A stretch of 24,888 nucleotides of DNA from Anaerocolumna sp. (GCA_029256035.1 JAQSYR010000111.1:1-24888), one strand, 5' to 3'. Numbered from the stretch's first letter, positions 14,911 through 23,509 are shown. Program-made: numbers and translations. Notes: generated by a model not told the origin, from the sequence alone.

Positions 14911-16095
14911 AATATACCTCCTGTGTCCCATTCTCCCAACGAAATTTCGATTGGTAGTTGCAACTGCTCTCTCTCCCGATGCCAGAATTCCCATATGCCC
15001 TCCAAGACATGGTCCGCAAGTTGGAGTACTAACCACAGCACCAGCTTTTATAAAGGTTGAAAGTAAACCTTCTTCCATTGCCTTTAAATAGATTGCCTGA
15101 GTTGCTGGAAAGATAATAAGTCTCATTCCTTTAGCAACTTTTCTTCCCTCTAATACCTTTGCAGTCACTCTTAAATCTTCCATTCGTCCATTGGTACAAG
15201 AACCTATCACTACCTGGTCAATTTTAATTTCACCAACCTCATCAATGGTTCTGGTGTTTTCTGGCAAATGTGGAAATGCAACGGTAGATTTTAAAGATGC
15301 TAAATCGATGACATAGGTTTTCTCATATTCCGCATCCTCATCTGCCTCATATACCTTGTATTCTCTTGTTGCATGTTCTTTCATATATTGTATTGCTTTA
15401 TCATCTACAGGAAATATTCCATTCTTAGCTCCAGCTTCAATTGCCATATTTGCCATGGTAAATCTGTCATCCATAGAAAGATTCCCAATGCCGTCTCCAA
15501 CAAATTCCATAGACTTGTATAATGCTCCGTCTACACCTATCATTCCAATAATGTGTAAGATAACATCCTTACCACTTACCCAGGAGGATGGTTTTCCTTT
15601 TAATTCAAACTTCAGCGCAGAAGGCACCTTAAACCATGCTTTTCCCGTTGCCATACCAGCAGCCATATCAGTACTTCCTACTCCTGTTGAAAATGCACCT
15701 AAAGCACCATAAGTACAGGTATGTGAATCTGCTCCAATTACAACATCTCCAGCAACTACTAGTCCTTTTTCTGGAAGCAATGCGTGTTCAATTCCCATTT
15801 CCCCTATTTCAAAGTAATTTGTAATGTTGTGCTCTGCGGCAAATTCCCTGACACATTTACAGTGTTCTGCTGATTTTATATCTTTATTTGGAGTAAAATG
15901 ATCTGGTACTAAAGCTATTTTATCTTTATCAAATACTCCTTTTGTATTCATTTTTTCCATTTCGTGAATGGCTACCGGAGCTGTTACGTCATTTCCCAAG
16001 ACAAGATCTAAATCAGCCATAATTAACTGTCCAGCTTCCACTTTATCTAAACCGGCATGTGCTGCCAATATTTTTTGTGTCATTGTCATTCCCAT
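14428..16095 (-). CDS. leuC: 3-isopropylmalate dehydratase large subunit, fused in frame to small subunit
   Basis: Isomerises 2- to 3-isopropylmalate in leucine synthesis. Residues 1 to about 391 are LeuC: LVPDHFTPNKD, IGADSHTCTYGALG, and the 4Fe-4S cysteines in VIGSCTNGR and TPTCGPCLGG. LeuC stops being recognisable at NRNFVGRMGH. The next codons, AGG AGG TAT ATT (RRYI), are leuD's own Shine-Dalgarno read through as protein, after which LeuD starts. The usual LeuC ending (about 25 residues resembling EVYLASPAVAAASAI) and its stop are absent. A deletion therefore removed the leuC 3' end and left an in-frame 555-codon fusion. AAGGAGG lies 7 bases before the ATG at 16095. Natural LeuC-LeuD fusions are not organised this way, so an artefact is possible. 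Confidence 0.85.
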   Translation of the reverse strand: MGMTMTQKILAAHAGLDKVEAGQLIMADLDLVLGNDVTAPVAIHEMEKMNTKGVFDKDKIALVPDHFTPNKDIKSAEHCKCVREFAAEHNITNYFEIGEMGIEHALLPEKGLVVAGDVVIGADSHTCTYGALGAFSTGVGSTDMAAGMATGKAWFKVPSALKFELKGKPSSWVSGKDVILHIIGMIGVDGALYKSMEFVGDGIGNLSMDDRFTMANMAIEAGAKNGIFPVDDKAIQYMKEHATREYKVYEADEDAEYEKTYVIDLASLKSTVAFPHLPENTRTIDEVGEIKIDQVVIGSCTNGRMEDLRVTAKVLEGRKVAKGMRLIIFPATQAIYLKAMEEGLLSTFIKAGAVVSTPTCGPCLGGHMGILASGERAVATTNRNFVGRMGHRRYIMKAHGTVHKYGDNVDTDVIIPARYLNSSDPAELAKKCMEDIDKDFVNRVKQGDIMVANKNFGCGSSREHAPIAIKASGISCVIAETFARIFYRNAINIGLPIIECPEAAKDIEAGDDVEIDFDSGKIYDLTKGTEYQGQPFPEFMQKIIKAEGLINYINS

Positions 16096-16189
16096 ATTCT
16101 TACCTCCTTGTTTTTACAGGCAATATGCCAAAAGTCATCAATTTAATTATATATAAAGTTGATTAGGGTATCATAAGTCATCGATTAAG

Positions 16190-17251
16190 TTAATTTATGA
16201 ATAGCAGTGTATATAAAATTTTTCCTTCCGACATAATATCCATGGTACGATATCCTTTTTTTAATACTTCTTTCACTGCAGTTTCAATTCTGTCTGCTTC
16301 CTCCAAAAGATCAAAGGAATAACGTAACATCATAGCAGCTGATAAAATGGTTGCAATAGGATTTGCTTTGTTTTGTCCTGCTATATCCGGTGCTGAACCG
16401 TGACTTGGTTCATAAAGTCCAAGCTTTGTCTTTCCAAGGCTTGCAGAAGATAACATTCCAATAGAACCTGTAACCATACTTGCTTCATCAGATAAAATGT
16501 CACCAAACATATTCTCTGTAAGAATCACATCAAACTGTTTTGGGTCTTTTACTAATTGCATTGCACAATTATCCACAAGCATATCGCTAAGTTCTATCTC
16601 TGGATACCCTGCTGCTACCTCCTTTACTACCTGTCTCCATAATCTTGAAGAGTCTAAAACATTAGCCTTATCTACGCTACATACCTTTTTATTTCTTTTC
16701 ATTGCAATTTCAAAAGCCCAGATTGCTACACGCCTTATTTCATGTTCATCATAAACCAAAGAATCAAATGCTTTCCTTACGCCAGCTTCCGTTGTAGTTC
16801 CTCTTTCACCGAAATATAATCCTCCGGTTAATTCTCTCATAACAACAAAGTCAAATCCATCTCCGATAATTTTATCTTTTAATGGGCATGCAGCTTTTAA
16901 TTCTTCAAATAAGATTGCTGGTCTTATATTAGCATATAACTCCAGGTTTTTACGTAAGGCAAGGAGTCCAGCTTCTGGTCTTAGATTTGGCGGGAGACTG
17001 TACCAGTTTGACTGACCTACGTTACCTCCAACTGCTCCAAGTAAAACAGAATCACTGGCTTTCGCAGTTGCAATTGCCTCTTCCGTTAGAGGAACTCCGT
17101 GAGTATCAATAGATACACCACCCATTAATACTTCTGTAAAATGAAATTGATGTCCAAATACTTCACCGATTTTTTCTAACACTTTTTTGGCTTCTGCTAT
17201 TATCTCCGGTCCAATACCATCACCTGGTATTACAGCAATATTATAGTTCAT
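16190..17251 (-). CDS. leuB: 3-isopropylmalate dehydrogenase, C-terminus altered
   Basis: Oxidatively decarboxylates 3-isopropylmalate to the keto precursor of leucine, using NAD. The start is the ATG at 17251 (MNYNIAVIPGDGIGPE), preceded by AAAGGA; the longer frame to 17320 would overlap the promoter region. Typical segments are LLGAVGG, LALRKNLELYANIRP, MRELTGGLYFGERG, the active-site VDKANVLDSSRLWR, and LYEPSHGSAPDIAG. The end is unusual. After YRTMDIMSEGK the family normally has about 15 residues like TLVGTSEMGDLI, but here the frame ends ILYTLLFIN. A deletion at the 3' end is likely. It is the first gene of leuB-leuC-leuD and is divergent from the LysR gene. Confidence 0.92.
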   Translation of the reverse strand: MNYNIAVIPGDGIGPEIIAEAKKVLEKIGEVFGHQFHFTEVLMGGVSIDTHGVPLTEEAIATAKASDSVLLGAVGGNVGQSNWYSLPPNLRPEAGLLALRKNLELYANIRPAILFEELKAACPLKDKIIGDGFDFVVMRELTGGLYFGERGTTTEAGVRKAFDSLVYDEHEIRRVAIWAFEIAMKRNKKVCSVDKANVLDSSRLWRQVVKEVAAGYPEIELSDMLVDNCAMQLVKDPKQFDVILTENMFGDILSDEASMVTGSIGMLSSASLGKTKLGLYEPSHGSAPDIAGQNKANPIATILSAAMMLRYSFDLLEEADRIETAVKEVLKKGYRTMDIMSEGKILYTLLFIN

Positions 17252-17308
17252 GATTGCACATCCTTTCCCATAGGAAAATACTTTTCTTCCGAAATAAATT
17301 ATATTGCT

Positions 17309-17374
17309 ATAGTAACACATATTTTGATATAATTGAAATACATATTATGAATACTTGTTATAACTGTTGGTTAT
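17309..17374 (-). promoter_or_regulatory. Candidate leu operon promoter with LysR-type binding site
   Basis: A dyad ATAAC-TGTTG-GTTAT at 17360-17374 has the T-N11-A form of a LysR-type box. On the minus strand TTCAAT (17332-17337) and TACTAT (17309-17314) are 17 bp apart, a weak promoter. The box would centre about 65 bases upstream of the start, the usual activator position, between leuB and the divergent LysR gene. Confidence 0.5.
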
Positions 17375-17488
17375 ATCATATTAATAGTATAGGTTATTGC
17401 GAAACAATCAAGCTTTCTGAATATCCATACAATTAATAGGAATTTCATAGCTTCAGTTTTAACATAATGATATAACGAAAGGAGAAAA

Positions 17489-18439
17489 ATGGAACAGAAT
17501 TTATCTTTATATAAAATTTTTAATACCGTTGCCTCAACAGGAAATATTTCTAAGGCTGCTAAGGAGTTATTTATCAGTCAGCCTGCAATTAGTAAATCCA
17601 TTGGCAGGCTTGAAGAAGACCTTGGAATTACTTTATTTATCAGAACTTCCCGAGGAGTAAAGCTTACCGAAGAAGGCGGCATGCTTTATGATTATACTAA
17701 ATCTGCTTTTGAAACCCTACAGCAGGGAGAAGAAACTCTTCGTAGAATTAATGCCCTTGGAATCGGACATTTAAGAATCGGCGTAAGTACAACTCTTTGT
17801 AAATATATATTATTGCCCTGTCTAAAAGACTTTGTTAGGCAGTACCCCCATATTAAAATTACAATTCATAACCAATCTACCTTTCATACCCTTGAAATGC
17901 TTGAAAACAATAAGCTAGATATTGGTCTGGTAGGAAAACCTAGTTCTTTAAAAAGTTTGGAATTTTATAAGGTAGCAATGATTGAAGATATCTTTGTAGC
18001 ATCAAATTCATATCTTGAGAACTTACGTGTTCGTGAGTTGGCAGGCAGTAAGGCTGATGAGGAATATACTATTGCAAATTCAACTCTAATGGAAAATACA
18101 GAGATTATAAAATCAGCAAATGTAATGCTTTTAGATGAAAAGAATATGACACGTCTTTATATTGATGAATATTTTGCAAGAAACAACATTGTTACAAAGC
18201 AGATCTTAGAAGTAAGTGATATGGATTTGCTAATAGAATTTGCCAAAATTGGACTAGGCCTATCCTGTGTTATTAAAGAATTTATTCAAAAGGAGTTAGA
18301 TGCTGGTACCCTCCTTGAGATTCCTTTGGAAAAACCCTTGGGAAAAAGAGAAGTAGGTTTTGCTTTCCTATCTTCATCCCCAAGGTCTGATTCCCTCCAA
18401 AGGTTTATTGATTTTATGTCAAATCGTTCCTTTTTTTAA
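17489..18439 (+). CDS. LysR-type transcriptional regulator
   Basis: A 316-residue LysR-family regulator. The N-terminal winged helix-turn-helix spans about residues 5-65 (NISKAAKELFISQPAISKSI, then GRLEEDLGITLFIRTSRGVKL). A linker helix follows, then the two-lobed ligand-binding domain (HLRIGVSTTLCKYILLP, IGLVGKPSS, IGLGLSCVIKEFI). AAAGGAG precedes the ATG. It is divergent from leuB across a 237-bp gap that holds a LysR-type dyad, so it probably controls the leu operon and perhaps itself. The ligand is not known. The stop is separated from the mutY stop by one base (convergent genes). Intact. Confidence 0.9.
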   Translation: MEQNLSLYKIFNTVASTGNISKAAKELFISQPAISKSIGRLEEDLGITLFIRTSRGVKLTEEGGMLYDYTKSAFETLQQGEETLRRINALGIGHLRIGVSTTLCKYILLPCLKDFVRQYPHIKITIHNQSTFHTLEMLENNKLDIGLVGKPSSLKSLEFYKVAMIEDIFVASNSYLENLRVRELAGSKADEEYTIANSTLMENTEIIKSANVMLLDEKNMTRLYIDEYFARNNIVTKQILEVSDMDLLIEFAKIGLGLSCVIKEFIQKELDAGTLLEIPLEKPLGKREVGFAFLSSSPRSDSLQRFIDFMSNRSFF

Positions 18440-18440
18440 T

Positions 18441-19529
18441 TTACTTTAAATATTTAAGAAATGCCCCGTAGGCAGATGGCAAAGCATAATCCGTCTCAAT
18501 TTTCTTAGTATCTGCAAATACACAAGAAGATAATAATGACGGTTTTAAGGAATGGTAATTTTCTGCTTCCCTTAAACCTTCATCACATTGAATCCTGACA
18601 TAATAACCAGTCATATGCCATTCAATGTGGGAGAAAATATGCTTTGCTTCCCCCAAAGGTGTTATCTTATCATAACGTAACTCCTGGGTTATTAAATAAT
18701 CCACAAGTTTCTTTTCTGTTAATTGTCCATCCAAACTAGGCAATTCCCATAATCCGGCCAGAAGACCTTTTTCCTGGCGCTTTCTAATGGCATATGTTTT
18801 ATCCTGCTCTATAAGTAAAATTGTTCTATGCTCAATTTTTCTTGGTTTTTTCTCTGGTTTCACTGGTATCTGCATTTGAACCCCATTACGAAATGCCTTG
18901 CACAAATGCATAATTGGACACTTTTCGCAGAGAGGCCTGCCATTTGGAATGCAAATGGTAGCCCCAAGTTCCATAAGGGACTGATTATAATCTCCAGGCC
19001 GATCCTTTGGCATAATTTCTCTTAAGTCCTGTTCTAATTCTTTTTTTACTTTTTCTTTTGTAATATCATCATAACTTTCAGCTACTCTTTTTAACACTCG
19101 AAGTACATTACCATCAACTGCTGGCTCTGGAATTGAAAAAGCAATAGAAGCAATTGCCCCTGCCGTATAAGATCCTATTCCTGGAAGCTTTTGTAATGCG
19201 TTATAGTCTCCAGGAAACTCTTTGTTATAATCTTCTACAATTACTTTTGCAGCTTTTTGTAGATTTCTAACCCGGTTATAATACCCAAGGCCTTCCCATA
19301 ATTTCAGCAAGACTTCTTCCTTAGCATTAGCTAAGGCCTCAATATCCGGTAAAGTAGTAATAAATCTTTCAAAATAAGATTTTACTGCCTCTACTCTGGT
19401 TTGTTGCAGCATAATCTCAGAAATCCACACATAATATGGTTTAGGGTTCTCCCTCCATGGAAGTATTCTTGCATTTAAGTCATACCAGTCTAATAAATAG
19501 TCGATTGTATTGGTATAATCATATTTCAT
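18441..19529 (-). CDS. mutY: A/G-specific adenine glycosylase MutY
   Basis: Removes adenine mispaired with 8-oxoguanine in base excision repair. The 362-residue protein is full length. The catalytic glutamate lies in YYVWISEIMLQQTRVE (E38), the helix-hairpin-helix is LPGIGSYTAGAI (115 onward), and the catalytic aspartate is D139 in AVDGNVLRVL. The 4Fe-4S cluster cysteines are at about 193, 201, 204 and 210. The C-terminal NUDIX-like domain for 8-oxoG recognition runs from about residue 235 (TILLIEQDKTYAIRKR, GLLAGLWELP, HIFSHIEWHMTGYYV). GAGAGG precedes the ATG. Expressed alone, convergent with the LysR gene. Confidence 0.95.
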   Translation of the reverse strand: MKYDYTNTIDYLLDWYDLNARILPWRENPKPYYVWISEIMLQQTRVEAVKSYFERFITTLPDIEALANAKEEVLLKLWEGLGYYNRVRNLQKAAKVIVEDYNKEFPGDYNALQKLPGIGSYTAGAIASIAFSIPEPAVDGNVLRVLKRVAESYDDITKEKVKKELEQDLREIMPKDRPGDYNQSLMELGATICIPNGRPLCEKCPIMHLCKAFRNGVQMQIPVKPEKKPRKIEHRTILLIEQDKTYAIRKRQEKGLLAGLWELPSLDGQLTEKKLVDYLITQELRYDKITPLGEAKHIFSHIEWHMTGYYVRIQCDEGLREAENYHSLKPSLLSSCVFADTKKIETDYALPSAYGAFLKYLK

Positions 19530-19692
19530 TTTGTTAGTCCTCTCTAGCTTTATTCTTTGTATTGTACTTTATTTTTTACTCAGACACAAGAACACTTCTT
19601 TTCCATTTCAATAACAACTTATCTATACAATGTAAAGGCCGTAAAGCAACTGCATTACTGTATTTTACCCCTTTCCATACAGGAGGTAGTTA

Positions 19693-20837
19693 ATGAAAAA
19701 AATATTTAAAGGCAATATTATTTTTACAAAAGAGAAAGAATATTTTGAACAATACGAAAATGGTTATATCGTTGTAGATGAGGGTAAAGTCAAACTTGTT
19801 ACCAAAGAACTGCCCCATAAGTATAAAAATATGCCCGTTGAAGATATGGGAAATCAACTCATTATACCTGGATTTATAGAAAAGCAGGAACTACTCGAAG
19901 CTGTATCTATGCAACAAGGCATAAAGCTGCTACACAACTTCTAATCGATTTATTTGCAGAGTCAGGTCTTGGTGCGTATATTGGTAAAGTTAATATGGAC
20001 CGCAATGCTATCCCTGAACTTATGGAGAATACCAATGATTCCATTAGAGAAACCAAAGAACTGGTTCAATATGTTATTGACCTTAATAATAAAAAACAAA
20101 TCAAGAAAACTCACTCTGATTTTACTCCTTTGGTACAGTATATTCTAACCCCTCGGTTTGTACCGAGTACTACGAAAGAATTAATGATTGCATTAGGAGA
20201 AATAGCTAAAACCAATGAATTACCTGTACAATCTCATCTTAATGAAAATCGGAAAGAAGTTGCCTGGGTAAAACAGCTTCATCCAGAAATTGAAAGCTTT
20301 ACAAAAGTCTATGATTCCTTTGATTTATTACAATATGGAAAAACCATTATGGCTCATTGTATCTACTGTACGGAAGAAGAAATAAAGCTGCTGCAGGAGA
20401 AACAGGTTTATGTAGCTCACTGTCCACACTCTAATTTTAACCTGGCTAGTGGTATTATGCCTCTTAGAAGCTATCTGAATTATAATATTCCAATTGGTCT
20501 TGGTTCAGATGTAGGTGGAGGTCATGTTTTAGATATGAGACAACATATGATTGGTGCAATCCATGCTTCCAAGATGTATTATGTTGATCATCCAGAATAT
20601 CCACCTATTAGTATTTCAGAAGCTTTTTATCTTGCAACAAAAGGTGGTGGAAGCTTCTTTGGAAATGTTGGAAGTTTTGAAGAGGGCTATGAATTTGATG
20701 CTTTAGTTATTAATGATGATCCTTCTCATTCGTTGGGCCAATTTAACCTGGCGGAGCGTCTGGAAAAGTTTATCTATACTGGTTCATTGCAAGATATAAC
20801 TAAAAGATATATAAGAGGAATTGAAATAGAAAGGTAA
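19693..20837 (+). pseudogene. guaD: Guanine deaminase, internal deletion and frameshift
   Basis: Guanine deaminase converts guanine to xanthine. The gene starts well (AGGAGGT, then MKKIFKGNIIFTKEKEYFEQ) and reads to LIIPGFI. It then shifts frame and stops at 19944. From about 19880 the second frame carries AGTTRSCIYATRHKAATQLL, AESGLGAYIGKVNMDRN and the remaining enzyme to 20837. Retained motifs are QSHLNENRKE, MAHCIYCTEEE, HCPHSNFNLASG and GLGSDVGGGH. The segment between PGFI and AGTTRS is missing. It normally holds about 70-80 residues, beginning with the metal-binding HxH motif. Joining the frames would not restore activity. A downstream ATG at 19995 gives a long open frame but lacks the N-terminal barrel. 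Confidence 0.88.
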
Positions 20838-20841
20838 TCCT

Positions 20842-21979
20842 ATGCATAATAAAAAAATATTGGTAATGAGCATCCTACTCTTCTTCCTGTTCATTTTTCT
20901 TGCTCAATTTAGATTCTCATTGCCAATCTTCTCTAGGTCCATAGAAACAAAGGTAAGTGAAACAACGAATAACTTAGTAATTGTGGATGAAGAAACTTTA
21001 AAATTGAATCAGGAAATTGGGCTTACGGGTAATGCTGATGGGTTAAAAGATACTTTGCCTAAGGAGTCAGAAACAGAATACAGTAATATAATTTATGGTA
21101 ACATCGGTAATCTATCTTCTGAAAATGTTAAAATAGGTATTTCAAAGGCAGACCCCTTTGTAAATGTTAGGGAACTACCAGATAAAAATAGCAGTATAGT
21201 AGGTAAACTTTACAAAGATGCTGCTGCCGCAATCATTAGTTATGAAGGAAACTGGGTAAAAATTGAGTCTGGTACTGTAAAAGGGTTTATCAATGTCGAA
21301 TACTTAAATTTAAACCTAACGACAGAAGAAATAATCGAGCAATATGGTAAGTTAAAAGTTCTAATAGCGACTGATGGTTTAAATGTCAGAGCCAAAACAA
21401 CAGAGGAATCAAAAAGGCTTACGGTAGTTTACTCCAATGAAGTTTATCCTGTCTTAGATGTTAAAGATGACTGGATTCAGATCTCCATGGAAGACGATAA
21501 TATGAAAGGTTATGTTGCCAAGGAATATGTGAATCTTATAGTTAATTATCAGCAGGCTGTTTCATTAGAAGAAGAACAGGCTTTGCTTCGACTCAATGAG
21601 GAAACTGCTGAGGAAACTGCTATTACTTGCCTCTTTAGTCCATGCAGAAAGTGGCAATCAACCTTATGAAGGTAAACTGGCAGTTGCCAATGTAGTTTTA
21701 AATCGAGTGAATTCATCTACATACCCTAATTCTATAAAAGATGTCATTTATCAACCGGGACAGTTTACTGTAGCATCCAGTGGTTCACTGCAAAAACAGC
21801 TTGATAATTATAGTAATTATTCAACTACATCACAAAAGCTTTCCATTGAGGCTGCCCGTTCTGCACTGGAAGGAAACAATAATATTGGTGATGCACTTTA
21901 CTTTAACCGCTACTCTGCAAGCCGTAGTGATGCAATTACAGATAGTGTGCGTATAGAAGATCATTTATTTTGGAAATAA
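20842..21979 (+). pseudogene. SH3-domain SleB-type cell-wall hydrolase, frameshifted
   Basis: Starts four bases after the guanine deaminase stop with a membrane anchor or signal (KILVMSILLFFLFIFLAQF). Then come two bacterial SH3 domains (about residues 100-155, with VNVRELPDKNSSIVGKLY, and about 170-232, with GLNVRAKTTEESKRLTVVY). After an acidic stretch the first frame ends at 21669. The SleB/hydrolase_2 catalytic domain is in another frame to 21979: LASLVHAESGNQPYEGKLAV (catalytic Glu in HAES), ANVVLNRV, then YQPGQFTV and LYFNRY. The shift falls near 21597-21640, at a 12-bp tandem duplication (GAGGAAACTGCT twice, 21598-21621). The family cuts peptidoglycan, often of spore cortex. The missing linker suggests a deletion. 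Confidence 0.85.
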
Positions 21980-22011
21980 CATAAATTTTGTGGAGCTTTT
22001 TTTTCTTCTAC

Positions 22012-22052
22012 ATAATATCTTCATAAAGAATCTTTATACTTATAGATATTAT
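22012..22052. promoter_or_regulatory. Nested inverted repeat ahead of the small peptide gene
   Basis: ATAATATCT (22012-22020) pairs with AGATATTAT (22044-22052), and within it ATAAAGA (22023-22029) pairs with TCTTTAT (22031-22037). The structure ends three bases before AAGGAGG of the peptide gene. It has no T-run, so it is more likely an operator or a translational-control hairpin than a terminator. Confidence 0.45.
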
Positions 22053-22071
22053 AGAAGGAGGTGATTGAATA

Positions 22072-22164
22072 ATGACAGGTTATCTTTTAGCACAATGTAT
22101 CCGTTCTTGTGGTCTTCTTGGTCAGGATCTTGCAAATTGTATCCATATGATGTTAAGCATGTAG
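22072..22164 (+). CDS. Unrecognised 30-residue peptide
   Basis: ATG at 22072, stop TAG at 22162. A near-perfect AAGGAGGTGA lies about 9 bases upstream, better than most genes here. The peptide begins MTGYLLAQCIRSCGLL and is Cys- and Met-containing, with three cysteines, four leucines in the first 16 residues and a hydrophobic end (CIHMMLSM). It has two basic and one acidic residues and could form an amphipathic helix. I recognise no family; it is not SpoVM or CmpA. It has its own space between the SleB-type gene and a strong terminator and overlaps no other gene. Translation is inferred from the ribosome binding site only. Confidence 0.5.
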   Translation: MTGYLLAQCIRSCGLLGQDLANCIHMMLSM

Positions 22165-22253
22165 TCGTTAATTAATATATCATACCCTGAGTAACAGTAA
22201 CATATCACCCACATATGTTGACATTGTAATATTAATTTTCACTCGTATAACAT

Positions 22254-22300
22254 AAAAACCCACTCTGTTAAAATCCTATTCTACAGAGTGGGTTTTTTTT
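22254..22300. terminator. Strong bidirectional terminator between the small peptide gene and ilvC
   Basis: AAAAACCCACTCTGT (22254-22268) pairs perfectly with ACAGAGTGGGTTTTT (22283-22297). Eight Ts follow on the plus strand, and the A-run gives five Ts on the minus strand. It serves the plus-strand peptide gene and the minus-strand ilvC. Confidence 0.85.
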
Positions 22301-22330
22301 ATTTCTATTTGTACTTATTTTAGTTCCTCA

Positions 22331-23341
22331 TTAGTTATTGATTAATTTGTCTTTTTTTGTCCAGCTCATCATCTCACGAAGTTCTGCACCAACTTTTTCT
22401 AATTGATGTTCGGATTCTCTTCTTCTCTTAGCTAAGAAGTTTGTGCAACCAATCTGATTCTCAAGTAACCAGTTACGAGCAAATACACCTTCCTGAATAT
22501 CTTTTAATACCTGTCTCATTGCATTTTTAGTGTCTTCTGTAATAATCTTAGGTCCAGTTATATAATCACCATATTCAGCAGTGTTAGAAATTGAATATCT
22601 CATTCCGGCAAATCCACTTTCGTTAATTAAGTCAACGATAAGTTTCATTTCATGGATACATTCAAAATATGCACTTTCTGGTTCATATCCTGCTTCTACT
22701 AATACTTCAAAACCAGTTTTCATTAACTCAGTTACACCACCACAAAGTACTGCTTGTTCACCAAAAAGGTCAGTTTCAGTTTCTTCTCTGAATGTAGTTT
22801 CAAGAACACCAGCTCTGGCTCCACCAATCGCTAAGGAATAAGCTAATCCTAAATCATGAGCTTTTCCAGTTGCATTCTGATGAACAGCGATTAGGCAAGG
22901 TACCCCTTGTCCTTCCATGTACTGACTTCTTACAGTATGTCCAGGTCCCTTTGGTGCAATCATAAGAACATCAACATCTGCAGGAGGAACGATTTGTCCG
23001 AAATGAATAGAGAATCCATGTGCAAACATTAAAGCATTCCCTGGTTCTAAATTTGGAGCTATGGAATCATTATACATTTTAGCCTGCTTCTCATCATTTA
23101 TTAAAATCATAATGATATCAGCTTTTTTTGCAGCTTCTGCTGCGGTATATACTTCAAATCCAGCAGCTTCTGCTTTTGCCCATGACTTGCTGCCTTCATA
23201 AAGACCAATGATTACATGAACCCCTGATTCTTTTGCATTTAATGCATGTGCATGTCCCTGGCTTCCGTAACCAATAACAGCTACTGTCTTCCCATCTAAT
23301 AGTGATAAGTTACAATCTTGTTGGTAAAATATTTTTGCCAT
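22331..23341 (-). CDS. ilvC: Ketol-acid reductoisomerase
   Basis: Second step of valine, leucine and isoleucine synthesis: isomerises and reduces acetohydroxy acids with NAD(P)H and magnesium. The 336-residue class I enzyme is full length. The cofactor loop is GYGSQGHAHALN (24-35). MIAPKGPGHTVRSQY is the conserved central segment, and the metal-binding residues lie in ETETDLFGEQAVLCGG and the later ECIHEMKLIVDLI. The C-terminus reaches REMMSWTKKDKLINN. AGGAGG stands 7-8 bases before the ATG. It follows ilvN on the same strand over a 188-bp gap full of short repeats. Intact. Confidence 0.96.
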   Translation of the reverse strand: MAKIFYQQDCNLSLLDGKTVAVIGYGSQGHAHALNAKESGVHVIIGLYEGSKSWAKAEAAGFEVYTAAEAAKKADIIMILINDEKQAKMYNDSIAPNLEPGNALMFAHGFSIHFGQIVPPADVDVLMIAPKGPGHTVRSQYMEGQGVPCLIAVHQNATGKAHDLGLAYSLAIGGARAGVLETTFREETETDLFGEQAVLCGGVTELMKTGFEVLVEAGYEPESAYFECIHEMKLIVDLINESGFAGMRYSISNTAEYGDYITGPKIITEDTKNAMRQVLKDIQEGVFARNWLLENQIGCTNFLAKRRRESEHQLEKVGAELREMMSWTKKDKLINN

Positions 23342-23397
23342 ATTAACTTCCTCCTAAGAAATATAAGTATTTATTATTAAAAAAGTGTATTCCCTGA

Positions 23398-23452
23398 AAG
23401 TGTAACCACTTCTGTAAGTGTAACCACTTCAAAAAGTATACTGCTTTTTGAA
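23398..23452. repeat. Tandem 15-bp repeats and hairpin in the ilvC leader
   Basis: AAGTGTAACCACTTC occurs at 23398-23412 and again at 23416-23430, an 18-bp period. Each copy is itself a small dyad (AAGTG/CACTT). A 9-bp hairpin TTCAAAAAG/CTTTTTGAA follows at 23428-23452. A separate 14-bp palindrome TTTAACTTGTTAAA lies at 23478-23491. The arrangement looks like repressor sites or a regulated leader for ilvC; the factor is unknown. Confidence 0.55.
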
Positions 23453-23509
23453 ATAACCCGTTTTATGTCTTTATTAATTTAACTTGTTAAAGTCCACAAT
23501 GAAATAACT

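Noticed and set aside
14473..15712. Two plus-strand frames of 118 codons opposite leuC/leuD
   Set aside because: Both are complementary to conserved aconitase-family sequence and start without ribosome binding sites.
17254..17436. Plus-strand 60-codon frame between leuB and the LysR gene
   Set aside because: It covers the leu promoter and operator region, lacks a ribosome binding site, and has no protein-like composition.
19530..19692. Purine riboswitch ahead of the guanine deaminase
   Set aside because: I looked for the conserved purine-aptamer core and found neither the three-way-junction sequences nor a terminator switch in the 163-bp gap.
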